A stretch of DNA of 14,878 nt from Ga0077527 sp038144955 (GTDB taxonomy: Bacteria > Pseudomonadota > Gammaproteobacteria > Burkholderiales > SG8-41), in contig JAYQOT010000054.1 in assembly GCA_038144955.1 (NCBI GenBank), positions 1-14,878 on the forward strand. The letters run 5' to 3'. A program made the translations under genes and the position numbers. Shown here piece by piece: positions 13,818 to 14,878 of this stretch. Numbering within the stretch: the stretch's first letter is position 1; each line of letters opens with the position of its first letter. The notes under the pieces were generated by a model, which ran no database searches, had not been told where the DNA came from, and saw only the letters and a program-made list of their open reading frames with translations.

Positions 13818-14878
13818 TTACATGTTCGGATAATTTGGCCCGCCGCCACCCTCCGGCGTGACCCAGACGATGTTCTGCGTCGGATCCTTGATGTCGCAGG
13901 TCTTGCAGTGCACGCAGTTCTGCGCGTTGATCTGCAGCCGCGGATTCGATCCGTCGTCATTGCGCACGATCTCGTAGACCCCGGCCGGGCAGTAGCGCTG
14001 CTCGGGCGCGTCGTAGAGTTCGAGGTTGACGTTGACCGGCACCGACGCATCCTTCAGTGTCAGGTGTGCCGGCTGGTCCTCGTTGTGGTTGGTGTTGGAA
14101 ATGAACACCGAGGACAGGCGGTCGAAGGTCAGCACGCCGTCGGGCTTGGGATAGTCGATCGGCGCGTATTCGGTCTTCGGCCGCAGGCATTCGTGGTCGG
14201 CATGGTCGTGGTGCAGCGTCCACGGCGCCTTGCCGCGGAACAGCACCTGATCAATTCCCACCATCAGCGTGCCCATCCACAGCCCCTTGCTCATCCACGG
14301 CTTGAAATTGCGCGCGCGGTGCAGTTCCTCGTGCAGCCAACTCGCCTTGAAGGCTTCGGGATAGGCTGTCAGTTCCGGCGCGGGGTTGCCCGATTTCAGC
14401 GCGGCGAACGCGGCCTCGGCGGCGAGCATGCCCGACTTGATCGCGGCGTGGCTGCCCTTGATGCGCGAAGCGTTGAGTAAACCGGCGTCGTCACCGATCA
14501 GGCAGCCGCCGGGGAAGGTGAGCTTGGGCAGCGACTGCAGGCCGCCCGCGGCGATCGCGCGTGCGCCGTAGGCGATGCGCTTGCCGCCGTCGAGGAACTT
14601 GCGGATTTCCGGATGCGTCTTGTAGCGCTGGAATTCCTCGTACGGGCTCAGGTAAGGGTTCTTGTAGGCGAGGCCGACGACATAACCGATGGCCACCTGA
14701 TTGTCCTCGAGGTGGTAGAGGAACGAACCGCCGTAGGTATCGCTCTCCAGCGGCCATCCCGCGGTGTGGATGACCAGGCCGGGCTGGTGCATCTCCGGTT
14801 TGATCTCCCACAGCTCCTTGAGTCCGATGCCGTAGACCTGCGGGTCCGCGCCATCACGCAGCGCGAATTTTTCCATCA
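13818..14878 (-). CDS. etfQO: ETF-ubiquinone oxidoreductase, C-terminal part
   Basis: Electron-transfer-flavoprotein:ubiquinone oxidoreductase takes electrons from reduced ETF, which collects them from acyl-CoA dehydrogenases, and passes them to ubiquinone at the membrane. The 353 or so codons visible match the C-terminal two thirds of the family, including the human enzyme: YGIGLKELW, AGWPLESDTYGGSFLYHLED, NPYLSPYEEFQRYK, GGKRIAYGARA, PKLTFPGGCLIG, then YPKPDGVLTFD and the 4Fe-4S region. Counting from the first visible Met (14876), the cluster cysteines are 296 (CPAGVYE), 321, 324 and 327 (CVHCKTC), followed by the family ending PEGGGGPNYPNM. The family is about 550 residues, so the N-terminal FAD-binding part lies beyond the right edge; the first visible Met is not the start. 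It complements FadE in this locus. Confidence 0.96.
   Translation of the reverse strand, partial: MEKFALRDGADPQVYGIGLKELWEIKPEMHQPGLVIHTAGWPLESDTYGGSFLYHLEDNQVAIGYVVGLAYKNPYLSPYEEFQRYKTHPEIRKFLDGGKRIAYGARAIAAGGLQSLPKLTFPGGCLIGDDAGLLNASRIKGSHAAIKSGMLAAEAAFAALKSGNPAPELTAYPEAFKASWLHEELHRARNFKPWMSKGLWMGTLMVGIDQVLFRGKAPWTLHHDHADHECLRPKTEYAPIDYPKPDGVLTFDRLSSVFISNTNHNEDQPAHLTLKDASVPVNVNLELYDAPEQRYCPAGVYEIVRNDDGSNPRLQINAQNCVHCKTCDIKDPTQNIVWVTPEGGGGPNYPNM

Noticed and set aside
12865..13833. A 322-codon plus-strand open frame opposite the EAL gene
   Set aside because: The minus strand encodes PAS and EAL motifs throughout; the plus-strand translation shows no domain or good start.
1..14878. CRISPR array, tRNA or rRNA gene, insertion sequence, phage or defence system
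   Set aside because: I saw no regular repeat-spacer pattern, no RNA gene fold, no transposase or integrase motifs and no toxin-antitoxin-like gene pair. The window is a metabolic locus.

Overview
This window is a chromosomal fatty-acid degradation locus from a GC-rich Gram-negative bacterium. The outer-membrane FadL protein, the E. coli-type FadE and the electron-transfer flavoprotein (ETF)-ubiquinone oxidoreductase point to a proteobacterium. A betaproteobacterium (Rhodocyclales/Burkholderiales-like) is my best inference, but it rests on overall gene content and base composition, not on a marker gene.

Layout. Bases 1-7520 hold a tightly packed plus-strand run: fadE (its 5' end lies outside the window), a crotonase-family protein, an HSDL2-like short-chain dehydrogenase, a long-chain acyl-CoA synthetase, a YciA-type acyl-CoA thioesterase and, after a 101-base gap, a FadL-type outer-membrane protein. 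Spacings are a 4-base overlap, then 9, 24 and 14 bases, so the first five genes are probably one operon. A strong intrinsic terminator (7550-7575) closes the block. A second plus-strand block follows (7654-11362): a FadN-type 3-hydroxyacyl-CoA dehydrogenase/enoyl-CoA hydratase, then a 3-ketoacyl-CoA thiolase 16 bases downstream. After a 234-base non-coding gap containing a hairpin-rich candidate repeat comes a small exported chalcone-isomerase-like protein (11597-12181). Its stop codon overlaps the stop of a convergent minus-strand gene in a single CTAG. That gene encodes a membrane-anchored PAS-EAL protein (12178-13770). Upstream of it on the minus strand is the C-terminal part of ETF-ubiquinone oxidoreductase, which runs off the right edge.

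How it works together. Long-chain fatty acids cross the outer membrane through FadL and are activated by the acyl-CoA synthetase. FadE oxidises the acyl-CoA, FadN hydrates and dehydrogenates it, and FadA cleaves it. The small crotonase has the residue pattern of an enoyl-CoA isomerase rather than a hydratase, so it may supply the isomerase step needed for unsaturated chains. YciA can release free acid from CoA. ETF-ubiquinone oxidoreductase passes electrons from ETF to the quinone pool; etfA and etfB are not in the window. No transcriptional regulator is encoded here.

I did not find an undescribed defence, mobile or RNA system. The points most worth a second look are the residue pattern of the crotonase, the lysine-rich insert in FadN, the substituted active site of the EAL protein, the structured intergenic element, and the shared CTAG stop.
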